Part shown: positions 26,585 to 34,428 of the stretch, in pieces
How the letters are laid out: every line of letters begins with the position of its first letter
Numbering within the stretch: position 1 is the stretch's first letter
From: Neobacillus sp. DY30
Lineage (GTDB): Bacteria > Bacillota > Bacilli > Bacillales > Cytobacillaceae
DNA length: 64,000 nt
Assembly: GCF_030123065.1 (NCBI RefSeq)
Contig: NZ_CP126093.1
Span: forward strand, 4,222,001-4,286,000
Direction: 5' to 3'
Translations under genes and position numbers: made by a program
The notes under the pieces: model-generated
Told to the model about the DNA's origin: nothing
Database searches by the model: none
What the model saw: the letters and a program-made list of their open reading frames with translations, nothing else

Positions 26585-27493
26585 ATGGCATATAAGGAAC
26601 GAACCGAGTCAGATGAGTTAAAGAATTTTAGATCTTTGGATAATCGTATGATATTACCGAGTAAGGAAAAACAAATCTATTCAAACATAGAAAAAGGATA
26701 CGAAGGTGAGGTGAAGTTTGATAAGTATACTGAAGGGCTGAATTCAAGTAAGTTTCTGGTATTGAATGATTTACAGCTTGAGACCAATTCTACGAGCTTT
26801 CAAATAGATTCATTTATCATCAGCCAAGGGACCCATTTTCCTTGTGAATTGAAAAATTTTGAAGGAGACTTTTATTATAAATCCGACCAGTTCTTTGCAA
26901 TGAATAATACTGAGATTCAGAATCCCCTTGACCAAATAAAGAGAAGCGGTACATTGATGCGGCAAGTTTTACAAAAGATTAAATACTCTACTTCCTTAAA
27001 ATCAAACGTCTTCTTTGTCAATCCCACATTCACCCTCTATCAAGCACCATTGGAGAAACAAATTATTTATCCCACTCAGCTCGCTAAATTTTTCGAGGAA
27101 TTAAATGCGAGAACGTCTACTCTTACTGATGACCACTTTAAGCTAGCAGAATATTTAGTGAAGGAACATAAGCCAGGCTCTCCCTACAGCCGGTTACCAC
27201 CTTATACTTATGAAAATTTGAAAAAAGGGATAACCTGCCGCTCTTGCTATTCCTTTTCCGTTAAGGCGGGAGAGACTAAAATTGTGTGCAATGTGTGTGG
27301 CTGTATGGAGAATGTAGAGGATGGGATACTGCGATCTATTAGGGAGCTGCAGCTTCTTTTTCCAAACATAAAAATCACAACTAATTTGATATTTGAGTGG
27401 TGCAAGGTAATTGGATCTAGGAAACAAATTAGGCGGATATTAAAAATACACTTTAATGCATTTAGAAGGGGGAAGTATACCTATTACGAGTAA
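26585..27493 (+). CDS. Nuclease-related (NERD) domain protein with C-terminal zinc ribbon
   Basis: A 302-residue protein. The NERD fold covers about residues 35-150, with GYEGEVKFDKYT, QIDSFIISQG and the E-x-K motif CELKNFEGDFY, the acidic/lysine set of restriction-like nucleases. Near residue 222 there is a zinc ribbon (CRSC ... CNVCG), and the last 50 residues are basic (RKQIRRILKI). Probably nucleic-acid directed, possibly a nuclease; family function is poorly known. ATG 26585 is preferred for its AGGAAG site over ATG 26561. It is divergent from dynA. Confidence 0.75.
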   Translation: MAYKERTESDELKNFRSLDNRMILPSKEKQIYSNIEKGYEGEVKFDKYTEGLNSSKFLVLNDLQLETNSTSFQIDSFIISQGTHFPCELKNFEGDFYYKSDQFFAMNNTEIQNPLDQIKRSGTLMRQVLQKIKYSTSLKSNVFFVNPTFTLYQAPLEKQIIYPTQLAKFFEELNARTSTLTDDHFKLAEYLVKEHKPGSPYSRLPPYTYENLKKGITCRSCYSFSVKAGETKIVCNVCGCMENVEDGILRSIRELQLLFPNIKITTNLIFEWCKVIGSRKQIRRILKIHFNAFRRGKYTYYE

Positions 27494-27523
27494 AACTTCA
27501 CCATCTAATTTCCAATAAAAATT

Positions 27524-27626
27524 CTATAGTTACCCAAATCCTTTTTCAGCTTGATTTCGGTCGATATAAGAGCTCTATAGGTACCCGAACCCTTTTTTCA
27601 GCTTTGCTTCGGTCACTATACGAGCT
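27524..27626. repeat. Tandem 51/52-base direct repeat
   Basis: Two adjacent imperfect copies at 27524-27574 and 27575-27626, each starting ctatag.tacccaaa and ending tat.cgagct or ata.gagct, with a ttttttcagctt..ttcggtc centre. They lie just after the NERD gene in a 432-base gap (27494-27925) that also holds a terminator, a 26-codon gene and two Fur boxes. Confidence 0.75.
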
Positions 27627-27705
27627 CCCAAGTTAGAGTTTCGGCAAACTCTTGGTTAATAAAGCTACCTTTTTCATTTTCACACCATGTTCAAATTTCA
27701 AAAAA

Positions 27706-27735
27706 AATAAGCCAGGGAGTCATCCTTGGCTTATT
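27706..27735 (-). terminator. Terminator of the 26-residue peptide gene
   Basis: Stem aataagcca.gg / ccttggcttatt with one bulge, followed on the minus strand by a long T run (TTTTTTTT). It lies 11 bases past the stop of the small gene. Confidence 0.8.
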
Positions 27736-27745
27736 ACAAAATTCT

Positions 27746-27826
27746 TTAATGCGTTACATTTTTTAAGACGTGCTTCATGACGAATGCGTATATGAATACA
27801 GTTCCACCTACAAGTGCAAAAGCCAT
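27746..27826 (-). CDS. 26-residue hydrophobic peptide behind a Fur-box promoter
   Basis: A 26-codon frame encoding a single hydrophobic helix (MAFALVGGTVFIYAFVMKHV) with a short basic tail. Support for a real gene: a strong AGGAAGGTG site 5 bases before ATG, a sigma-A-like promoter with two Fur boxes upstream, and its own terminator downstream. I do not recognise the sequence. It may be a small membrane protein made under iron limitation, comparable in size only with other tiny Fur-regulated peptides; a subunit of a membrane complex is possible. Confidence 0.65.
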   Translation of the reverse strand: MAFALVGGTVFIYAFVMKHVLKNVTH

Positions 27827-27856
27827 ATTAACACCTTCCTATCCGCTCAACTGTGA

Positions 27857-27915
27857 TGAGAATGATTTTCATTCTACTTTAGAAATAGAATATCACAGCT
27901 GATAATCATTTTCAA
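27857..27915 (-). promoter_or_regulatory. Promoter with two Fur boxes for the 26-residue peptide gene
   Basis: Two 7-1-7 Fur-type palindromes: TGAGAATgATTTTCA at 27857-27871 and TGATAATcATTTTCA at 27900-27914. On the minus strand a promoter TTGAAA (27915-27910), 17-base spacer, TATTCT (27892-27887) is present. The second Fur box covers the -35 and the first lies just past the expected start site, a classic repressor layout. Confidence 0.75.
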
Positions 27916-27925
27916 TACAGAAAAG

Positions 27926-28498
27926 TTAATTGTCATATTTATTTAACAATTTCGGCAAAAACCGATTACAGCTTCCAAAGCTTCCTTCGTATTCTGTGAG
28001 TTCCCGCAGTGCTTTTTCCTCCGCTGGTATTCTGATTGACAGCACGAGTATATTTAATATCGTGAACAAGCAAGCTGTTATGTATGCACCAAACATCAAT
28101 GGTACGACCAAAAGTTCTATAGAGACAACCAAATAATTGGGATGTTTAATGAAACGGTAAGGTCCCCTTCTAACAACCTCAACATTAGGTAATACAATAA
28201 TTTTCGTATTCCAATAACGCCCAAGCGATGAAAGTGCCCAGAATCGAATAGTCTGCGCACAAACAAACAATGCTGCAAACAACGGCCAGAAAACAGAAAC
28301 CTCACGAGAAAAGGTCATTTTCTCAAGAAATAATACAACAAAAAACAGCGAGTGCATCAGTACGATAAATTGATAATGCTTCATACCAAATTCTATAGCA
28401 CCCTGTTCCTTCAGCCACTTCTCATTTTTTCTTGCAATAACTAACTCAAGTAATCGTTGAAATATTAAAACGGAAATAAATATAAAAAAAGGAATCAT
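27926..28498 (-). CDS. ypbQ: Isoprenylcysteine carboxyl methyltransferase family protein YpbQ
   Basis: A 190-residue membrane methyltransferase with about four to five helices. The conserved C-terminal motif is RGPYRFIKHPNYLVV with a later ELTEYEGSF, typical of ICMT-like enzymes. In B. subtilis the equivalent gene (bpsB/ypbQ) lies next to the type III polyketide synthase and O-methylates alkylpyrones. Here it starts 3 bases after the bcsA stop, so it is the second gene of the same operon. Confidence 0.88.
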   Translation of the reverse strand: MIPFFIFISVLIFQRLLELVIARKNEKWLKEQGAIEFGMKHYQFIVLMHSLFFVVLFLEKMTFSREVSVFWPLFAALFVCAQTIRFWALSSLGRYWNTKIIVLPNVEVVRRGPYRFIKHPNYLVVSIELLVVPLMFGAYITACLFTILNILVLSIRIPAEEKALRELTEYEGSFGSCNRFLPKLLNKYDN

Positions 28499-28501
28499 TC
28501 T

Positions 28502-29590
28502 TTACCCCCATTTCAGTAAAAGCAGTTCTGAACTAAATCCCGGACCTAGAGCGGTGCAAAGTCCATAGCTCCCCGCTTCCCCGCCCATTTCCATAAATCG
28601 CCTAAGGACATACAAGATGGTCGCAGAAGACATGTTCCCAAATTGCTTCAATACATCAAGGGAAATATCTGTCATCGAGGCAGGTATTCCTAATGATTGG
28701 ATATATGCTTCAATGACTTTTTTCCCTCCAGGATGTGCAATAAAATGGTCAATTTCAGACAGTTGGAGCCCATTCTCACTCAAAAATTTACTTACATTAG
28801 GTTTTAGCCATTCCTCAATAATACTCGGAATATCTTTCGAAAATACGACAAATAATCCCTGATCCTTTATATCCCAGCCCATGACATCTAAGGAATCTGG
28901 CATTAATGTTGATTGAGTACTAATAATGGCTGGAGCTGTCTTTTTAACGCAAAGAATATCAAGGTTTACCTCATTACCGCAAACCAACGCACAAGCCACT
29001 CCATCAGCAAATAGAGAAGTTCCTATTAAGTTACTCTTTGAAAAGTCATTCCGTTGAAAGGTTAAACTGCAGAGTTCTACCGAGAGCACCAAAACTTTCG
29101 AATCGGGGTAAGCTTTGCAATATTCAAAAGCCCGCGATAATCCAGCAGCACCTCCAGCACAGCCAAGCCCCCAAATAGGAATTCTTTTTGTGTTCTCCCT
29201 AAATGGCAATAGGTTCATGATTCTTGCCTCAATGCTGGGAGTCGCCATTCCGGTTGTTGAAATAAAAATTATCGCGTCAATCTCTTCACATTTTATTTCT
29301 CTTGTTAAAAAAATCTGGTTTTTAAGACAGCTCTTAATTGCCTGCACACCGAGTTTTACAGCAGATTCAATATAAGCATCGTTTTTTTCTGCAAAAGAAT
29401 GATCTTCTCTATACCAGCAAATATCTTTAACGATGTGTCTTTTTTCAATTTGTCCGTTTTGGAAAGCTTTAAGCAGCCTTTTGATATCCTTAAACCGCTC
29501 TGAAAAAAGCTCTCTAGCGAAGTCGATTGCTTGCTCTTGTTTAATTTCAAACTCTGGAATCGCTTCTGCTACTGAAAGTATCGTTGGCAT
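28502..29590 (-). CDS. bcsA: Type III polyketide synthase (alkylpyrone synthase)
   Basis: A 362-residue chalcone-synthase-like enzyme. The catalytic triad is visible: Cys144 in GLGCAGGAAG, His286 in HPGGKK and Asn319 in FGNMSSAT. B. subtilis BcsA/BpsA makes triketide and tetraketide alkylpyrones from long-chain acyl-CoA and malonyl-CoA, which YpbQ then methylates. ATG 29590 is chosen because GAAGGAG lies 9 bases upstream; an upstream ATG at 29653 adds a non-homologous leader. Confidence 0.92.
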   Translation of the reverse strand: MPTILSVAEAIPEFEIKQEQAIDFARELFSERFKDIKRLLKAFQNGQIEKRHIVKDICWYREDHSFAEKNDAYIESAVKLGVQAIKSCLKNQIFLTREIKCEEIDAIIFISTTGMATPSIEARIMNLLPFRENTKRIPIWGLGCAGGAAGLSRAFEYCKAYPDSKVLVLSVELCSLTFQRNDFSKSNLIGTSLFADGVACALVCGNEVNLDILCVKKTAPAIISTQSTLMPDSLDVMGWDIKDQGLFVVFSKDIPSIIEEWLKPNVSKFLSENGLQLSEIDHFIAHPGGKKVIEAYIQSLGIPASMTDISLDVLKQFGNMSSATILYVLRRFMEMGGEAGSYGLCTALGPGFSSELLLLKWG

Positions 29591-29659
29591 TGGGTTATTC
29601 TCCTTCAATCTAGGTAATGGTATTTTTACCAAAATAAGGAGAAATATGTACAAAAAAAA

Positions 29660-29680
29660 GCTTCCCTGCTAGAGGGAAGC
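29660..29680 (-). terminator. Hairpin upstream of bcsA
   Basis: Perfect 8-bp stem gcttccct / agggaagc with a TTTTTTTT run on the minus strand. It would stop minus-strand transcripts before the bcsA promoter. The neighbouring stretch 29681-29801 shows no gene. Confidence 0.7.
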
Positions 29681-29801
29681 CAACGTTTTGAAGGTTGTTG
29701 TTGTGCTCTTTGATTATAACTGAAATGCAGCAGCTAAATCATTACGCAAACTTTTCCATTTTTCTTAAAGGCCTTCAAAGTCTTTTCAGTTCAAGAAATA
29801 A

Positions 29802-29824
29802 AAAGTGCCTGATTAAAGCACTTT
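29802..29824 (-). terminator. Terminator of small zinc-ribbon gene
   Basis: A 7-bp stem aaagtgc / gcacttt followed by TTTTTATTTC on the minus strand, 8 bases past the stop of the 41-codon gene. Confidence 0.7.
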
Positions 29825-29831
29825 ACCACCA

Positions 29832-29957
29832 TTACTGTTTTTCTGACTGGGACTGAACCTCAATTTTGATCTTTTTATCAGCTAATGCCCCACAGACTTT
29901 ACAATACACGATCTGGTTATAGAGGAGACGGCATGGTTCACAGTAATATTTTTCCAT
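29832..29957 (-). CDS. Small zinc-ribbon protein, 41 residues
   Basis: A 41-residue peptide with two CxxC knuckles (YYCEPCRLL and YCKVCGAL), the layout of a small zinc ribbon, followed by a charged tail. It is bracketed by its own terminator. The ribosome site is only moderate (GAGAAGCGAG region), which lowers certainty. Not recognised as a named family. It is divergent from the ba3 oxidase operon. Confidence 0.6.
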   Translation of the reverse strand: MEKYYCEPCRLLYNQIVYCKVCGALADKKIKIEVQSQSEKQ

Positions 29958-30136
29958 TCATAACACGCTCGCTTCTCAAAATTTAGATACATTTATATCA
30001 TTCTATTTAAAAATTTCAAAATTGTGTCAACTATTAAAAAAACAAGCTTTTTTCACTATAACAAACATAATCAATTACTTTTATCACAGGTATTAAGTGA
30101 TAGTTCACAATTTAGCCACAAGAACCCTGCTGTTAT

Positions 30137-30179
30137 TGTGATATAAATCACTGTTATATCAACTTATTACTATTATCAT
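30137..30179 (+). promoter_or_regulatory. Fnr/Crp-type box and promoter of the ba3 oxidase operon
   Basis: TGTGATATAAATCACT at 30137-30152 matches the Bacillus Fnr/Crp consensus TGTGA-N6-TCACA at 9 of 10 positions. A TATCAT -10 hexamer starts at 30174, 29.5 bases after the box centre, placing the box at about -41.5 from the expected start near 30186. A further TATCAC..GTGATA inverted repeat lies at about 30082-30103. The remaining bases of 29958-30305 hold nothing else I recognise. Confidence 0.75.
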
Positions 30180-30305
30180 AGTATTTATCTAAGGAATGAA
30201 CATTTTGTGAAGTGCCAATTTTGTTATTTTTTCTACACAATTGTTTTGTATTATGAAAGAGAACTTATTATTTTAATTTAACTATTCTGAAGGGAGTCTT
30301 GGGGG

Positions 30306-30455
30306 ATGGCGAAAGCGGAATTGAAAACAAACAAAAAAACAGAAATTGAAGACAGCTCTTCTCTTAAAGGGACATTAGCGTCCGTTTTCTTTTTGGGAAT
30401 CTTTATAGTTGTCACTTGGGTAAGTGTCTACTTCTTATTTTTAGACCGTTTTTAG
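30306..30455 (+). CDS. Cytochrome c oxidase subunit IIa (ba3-type)
   Basis: A 49-residue protein: a hydrophilic N-terminus (KAELKTNKKTEIEDSSS) and one membrane helix (LASVFFLGIFIVVTWVSVYF), matching the short subunit 2A of ba3-type oxidases. GGGGG lies close before the ATG. It precedes subunit II by 21 bases, the order IIa-II-I seen in other ba3 operons. Confidence 0.8.
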   Translation: MAKAELKTNKKTEIEDSSSLKGTLASVFFLGIFIVVTWVSVYFLFLDRF

Positions 30456-30476
30456 AGAGGGAAAGGGGAAAATACC

Positions 30477-30953
30477 ATGCATATGCATAAGTTTGAAAAA
30501 ATTTGGCTCATATTCGGTGTAGGCGCACTAATTGTTTTCTTATCAGTTGTAGGAGTAAGCGCTTTTTATTTAGGAAACAAGCCGCCAAGTTGCTTAACTA
30601 CCATTGATCCAAAGAAAGTTGATACTCAGGCTCCTTTCGATAAGCCCGGATTAAACAAGGTTGAGGGAAAAGAATGGGACTATGAATTAGTGTATGTCGC
30701 TTCTGCCTTCTTCTACAATCCTGGGGAAGTAGAAGTACCGCTTGGAGCGAAAGTAAAAGTTATTGCGACGACTAAAGACGTTATACATGGTTTTCAAGTA
30801 GCTGGAACGAATATCAACATGATGCTTGAACCAGGTTATGTAAACGAGATTGTCACAACGTTCGATAAAGAAGGCGAATACTTAGTGGTTTGTAACGAAT
30901 ACTGTGGTACAGGTCACCACTTAATGAGTTCTAAGATAAAGGTGGTTAAATAA
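30477..30953 (+). CDS. cbaB: Cytochrome c oxidase subunit II, ba3-type
   Basis: A 158-residue subunit with a single N-terminal membrane helix and an outside cupredoxin domain carrying the binuclear CuA centre. Ligands are visible in VIHGFQVAG (His) and VVCNEYCGTGHHLM (two Cys, His, Met), with the bridging glutamate carbonyl in CNEYC. It passes electrons from cytochrome c to subunit I. Its stop overlaps the subunit I start by one base (TAATG). The short length and single helix separate it from the two-helix aa3 subunit II. Confidence 0.9.
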   Translation: MHMHKFEKIWLIFGVGALIVFLSVVGVSAFYLGNKPPSCLTTIDPKKVDTQAPFDKPGLNKVEGKEWDYELVYVASAFFYNPGEVEVPLGAKVKVIATTKDVIHGFQVAGTNINMMLEPGYVNEIVTTFDKEGEYLVVCNEYCGTGHHLMSSKIKVVK

Positions 30954-32617
30954 TGAGCAGCCAAACAACAAAATTAAAAGTTGATCCGCGTGATGGAAAG
31001 CTTGCGATGGCACACTTTTATGTTGCCTTTATTGCTCTTGCTTTAGGCGGTCTGATGGGCCTCTTACAGACCCTCGTCCGTTCAGGCAAATTTGAGCTTC
31101 CATGGGGCATTGATTACTATCAGGTTTTAACTGTCCATGGTGTTTTGATGGGGCTTGTTTTAACAACATTTTTCATCATGGGATTCCAATACGCTGCTGT
31201 CAGCCGTACAGCCGGAACCCATTCTCCAACTGCAAGACGAATTGGCTGGATCGGCTTTTGGGTTATGACAATCGGTACCATTATGGCAGCAACCATGATA
31301 TTACTTAAAGAAGCATCTGTTCTTTATACATTCTATGCTCCACTGAAAGCTCACTGGATTTTTTACTTAGGTATGACCTTCGTAGTTGTGGGAAGCTGGC
31401 TTGATGGGGCTGCCCAAATTATGACATATGCTAGATGGAGGAAAGAAAACCCTGGTAAACCCAGCCCATTGTTAAGTTTTATGGCGATTATAAATACAGT
31501 AATGTGGATTGTCGCTACAATAGGGGTAGCATCAACTGTATTATTCCAGTTACTTCCATGGTCACTCGGATTAGTAGATACAGTTGATGTCCTTGTCAGC
31601 CGTACATTGTTCTGGTATTTCGGACACCCGCTTGTTTATTTCTGGTTACTTCCTGCATATATGTGCTGGTATGCAATTATACCAAAAATTATTGGCGGGA
31701 AAATTTTCTCGGATTCTTTAGCACGTCTATCCTTTATACTGTTTTTACTGTTCTCCATTCCAGTTGGTTTCCACCATCAATTGACGGAGCCTGGAATTGA
31801 TCCAGCATGGAAGTTTTTACAGGTTATTTTAACGTTTATGGTTATTATTCCATCGTTGATGACAGCATTTTCTTTATTTGCAACCTTTGAGAGATTTGGA
31901 CGCTCTAAAGGGGCAACTGGACTTTTTGGCTGGTTCAAAGTACTGCCTTGGAATGACGCACGTTTTACGGTTCCATTTATCGGGATGGCAAGCTTTATCC
32001 CTGCCGGTGCAGGTGGTATTATCAACGCTTCCAACCAAATGAACCAGGTCGTTCATAACACGATTTGGGTAACAGGTCACTTCCATTTAACAGCTGCAAC
32101 CTCTGTTGTTTTAACGTTCTTTGGAATTTCTTTTTGGCTGGTTCCGCATTTAACTGGACGTAAATTAACAAAAGCGATGAACAAATTAGCTATTATTCAA
32201 GGCTGGGTTTGGTTTATCGGCATGGCCTTTATGTCAGGTGCTATGCACTTCCAAGGTCTTCTTGGCGGTCCAAGGCGCTCTGCTTACTCTACTTATGGGG
32301 ATTCAGCGCAGGCAATGGAATGGATTCCTTACCAAATTGCACAAGCGGTTGGCGGATCTATTTTATTCCTTGGAATCATTTTAATGATTATTATCTTTGT
32401 TAACCTAGCATTCTTTGCACCTAAAGGAGAAGAAGAATTCCCTGTTGGTGAAGCAGAGAATCTAGAAGAAAAAGCACCAATGATATTTGAAAACTGGAAA
32501 TTATGGCTTGGTATTACTGCAGCCCTAATCCTTTTCGCTTACACCATACCGTTTATCGATATGATTCAAAATGCACCTCCGGGCTCTCCTGGATTTAAAA
32601 CTTGGAATTCCTGGTAA
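30953..32617 (+). CDS. cbaA: Cytochrome c oxidase subunit I, ba3-type
   Basis: A 554-residue haem-copper oxidase subunit I with about 13-14 helices. Haem and CuB histidines lie in TVHGVLMGLVLTTF, FGHPLVYFWLLPAY (with the cross-linked Tyr), VGFHHQ and VTGHFHLTAAT. The B-family type is indicated by the ba3-like operon and by FGHPLVYFWLLP. It reduces oxygen to water at high affinity. Under the Fnr-type box it is probably induced when oxygen is scarce or NO is present. Confidence 0.92.
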   Translation: MSSQTTKLKVDPRDGKLAMAHFYVAFIALALGGLMGLLQTLVRSGKFELPWGIDYYQVLTVHGVLMGLVLTTFFIMGFQYAAVSRTAGTHSPTARRIGWIGFWVMTIGTIMAATMILLKEASVLYTFYAPLKAHWIFYLGMTFVVVGSWLDGAAQIMTYARWRKENPGKPSPLLSFMAIINTVMWIVATIGVASTVLFQLLPWSLGLVDTVDVLVSRTLFWYFGHPLVYFWLLPAYMCWYAIIPKIIGGKIFSDSLARLSFILFLLFSIPVGFHHQLTEPGIDPAWKFLQVILTFMVIIPSLMTAFSLFATFERFGRSKGATGLFGWFKVLPWNDARFTVPFIGMASFIPAGAGGIINASNQMNQVVHNTIWVTGHFHLTAATSVVLTFFGISFWLVPHLTGRKLTKAMNKLAIIQGWVWFIGMAFMSGAMHFQGLLGGPRRSAYSTYGDSAQAMEWIPYQIAQAVGGSILFLGIILMIIIFVNLAFFAPKGEEEFPVGEAENLEEKAPMIFENWKLWLGITAALILFAYTIPFIDMIQNAPPGSPGFKTWNSW

Positions 32618-32632
32618 TATTCAAGAAACAAG

Positions 32633-32663
32633 AAAAGGCTTCATTTATGCTGAAGCCTTTTTT
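32633..32663. terminator. Terminator of the ba3 operon
   Basis: Stem aaaaggcttca / tgaagccttttt followed by TTTTTG, between the convergent cbaA and ypwA genes. Confidence 0.9.
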
Positions 32664-32665
32664 GT

Positions 32666-34180
32666 TTATGCCTTTAATTGATATACTTTGCGATATTTCT
32701 CATACAAATAATCGATTAGATATTGAGCATTTAAGCCTTCTCCTGTTACATCATGAAGAATTTCTAATGGCTTTTTCTGCTTGCCATATTGGTGGATTTT
32801 ATTCTTCAGCCAGTTCTTGATCGGCAGCAAGTTCCCTTCCTCTAACAGTTGGTCAAAGTTCGGCAAATCTTCCAGCATTTTCTTCTTAAACTGGGCAGCA
32901 TACATGTATCCCAGCGCATATGAAGGAAAATAGCCGAAACTTCCCCCTGCCCAGTGTACATCTTGAAGTACACCTTTTGCGTCATTTTCTGGAGTGATGC
33001 CCAGATATTCTTGATACAATTGATTCCAAACTTTCGGCAGGTCCTTTACCTCGATTTGACCATTAAATAGACCTTTTTCAACTTCATAACGAATAATAAT
33101 ATGGAGAGGATATGTTAATTCATCTGCTTCAATTCTAATCAGCGATGGCTTTGATTCGTTTATAGCTCGGTAAAAATCCTCAATGGAAACATCATCAAAT
33201 TGTCCTGTTGCATATTTCTTTAGTAGCTGAAAGTTATTTTTCCAAAAGGGAAAACTGCGGCCAATCATATTTTCGTAGAATAGGGATTGGGATTCATGTA
33301 TACCCATTGATGTTCCAGTACATAAAGGCGTACCAATCAAATTTAAAGAGATATTTTGTTCGTATAACGCATGACCGCCCTCGTGAATGGTACCGAAAAC
33401 AGCTGTACGGAAATCGTGCTCATCATAATTGGTTGTAACCCTTACATCTCCTGGATTTAATCCAATAGCAAATGGATGTACCGTCTCATCGAGTCTGCCG
33501 GCGTCGAAGTTATAGCCCATTTTAGCAAGAATCTCCAAGCTTAATGCCTTTTGTTTTTCCTTTTTAAAGGTTTTAAACAGGAAGTGTGTTTTGAGTTTAT
33601 TAGGAGAATCGGCAATCTGCTTGACCAGCGGTACGATTTTCTCTCTTAGGTCTCCAAAAACTTTGTCAAGGATTTCTACGGTCATACCAGGTTCATATAA
33701 ATCTAATAAAACATCATATGGATTTCCTTGATGACCCCAATATGTAATAAAACGTTTTGTGGCTGCAACCAATTTCTCTAAGTAAGGTCTGAATAACTCA
33801 AAATCCGAATTTTCCTTTGCCTGTTCCCAGACAGATTCTGCTTTGGATTGAAGAATTACATATTCCTTGTATTCGTCTGCAGGAATTCTTTTGTTCCGTT
33901 CATATTCTTTTTTACATTCCTGAAGGATTTTTGCTGTCTTTTCAGATAGTTTATTCTTCGAAAGTGTTGCTATATATGCTGCCATATCTTCAGAGGTAGA
34001 CATTTTAAAAACTTCAGAGGAAAGCATGCCAATTACTTCAGACCGCTGATCCATTCCCTGCTTTGGTGCCCCCGTCCTCAGGTCCCAATAAATCAAGCCT
34101 AGCGCTTCATTATAGGCACTCATTTTCTTAACATATTCTAAAAACTTCTTCTCAAGCTGCTCTGGAGTCATTCTCATCAT
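32666..34180 (-). CDS. ypwA: Metallocarboxypeptidase M32 (YpwA)
   Basis: A 504-residue thermostable carboxypeptidase 1 family enzyme. The zinc site HEGGH (near residue 266, TIHEGGHALYEQN) is the M32 HEXXH motif, followed by the family motifs GIHESQSLFYENMIGR and DELTYPLHIIIRYE. It removes C-terminal residues from peptides. ATG 34180 has AGGGGG 4 bases upstream; the next in-frame ATG at 34177 is equally plausible. Next to ypvA in B. subtilis; here the two are separated by the NO-reductase cluster. Confidence 0.93.
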   Translation of the reverse strand: MMRMTPEQLEKKFLEYVKKMSAYNEALGLIYWDLRTGAPKQGMDQRSEVIGMLSSEVFKMSTSEDMAAYIATLSKNKLSEKTAKILQECKKEYERNKRIPADEYKEYVILQSKAESVWEQAKENSDFELFRPYLEKLVAATKRFITYWGHQGNPYDVLLDLYEPGMTVEILDKVFGDLREKIVPLVKQIADSPNKLKTHFLFKTFKKEKQKALSLEILAKMGYNFDAGRLDETVHPFAIGLNPGDVRVTTNYDEHDFRTAVFGTIHEGGHALYEQNISLNLIGTPLCTGTSMGIHESQSLFYENMIGRSFPFWKNNFQLLKKYATGQFDDVSIEDFYRAINESKPSLIRIEADELTYPLHIIIRYEVEKGLFNGQIEVKDLPKVWNQLYQEYLGITPENDAKGVLQDVHWAGGSFGYFPSYALGYMYAAQFKKKMLEDLPNFDQLLEEGNLLPIKNWLKNKIHQYGKQKKPLEILHDVTGEGLNAQYLIDYLYEKYRKVYQLKA

Positions 34181-34262
34181 AAATCCCCCTTTGTAATAAC
34201 CATTTAAATTTTATCATATTTTTCAGATAATAGTGTAAATGAAGATGAGAGGAGCAAGCTGA

Positions 34263-34406
34263 ATGAAAGAATTGGTAGGTCATTGCATCACATGTTCAAA
34301 GGAAATTTTTTGTTTAGAAGGTTTTTTTAACGGAGTACTAGCAGATGATCGCAAAATGTACTGCTACGAATGCTACGAATCTAATAAAAAAAGTCCGCAA
34401 GAATAA
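34263..34406 (+). CDS. Small cysteine-rich protein, 47 residues
   Basis: A 47-residue peptide with CITC near the start and CYECYE near the end (HCITCSKEIFCLEGFFNGV), suggestive of a zinc knuckle. A good GAGGAG site lies about 8 bases before the ATG and a shared terminator follows the stop. I do not recognise a family name. It is divergent from ypwA and convergent with the nitric oxide reductase gene. Confidence 0.65.
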   Translation: MKELVGHCITCSKEIFCLEGFFNGVLADDRKMYCYECYESNKKSPQE

Positions 34407-34418
34407 TTCCTGCGGATT
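34393..34418. terminator. Terminator between small gene and norB
   Basis: Stem tccgcaagaa / ttcctgcgga with one mismatch, overlapping the end of the 47-codon gene, with A and T runs on both sides for use by either gene. Confidence 0.75.
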
Positions 34419-34428
34419 TTTCGATTGA

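Noticed and set aside
30082..30103. TATCAC..GTGATA inverted repeat near the ba3 promoter as another Fnr box
   Set aside because: The arms face the opposite way with a 9-base gap, unlike TGTGA-N6-TCACA.
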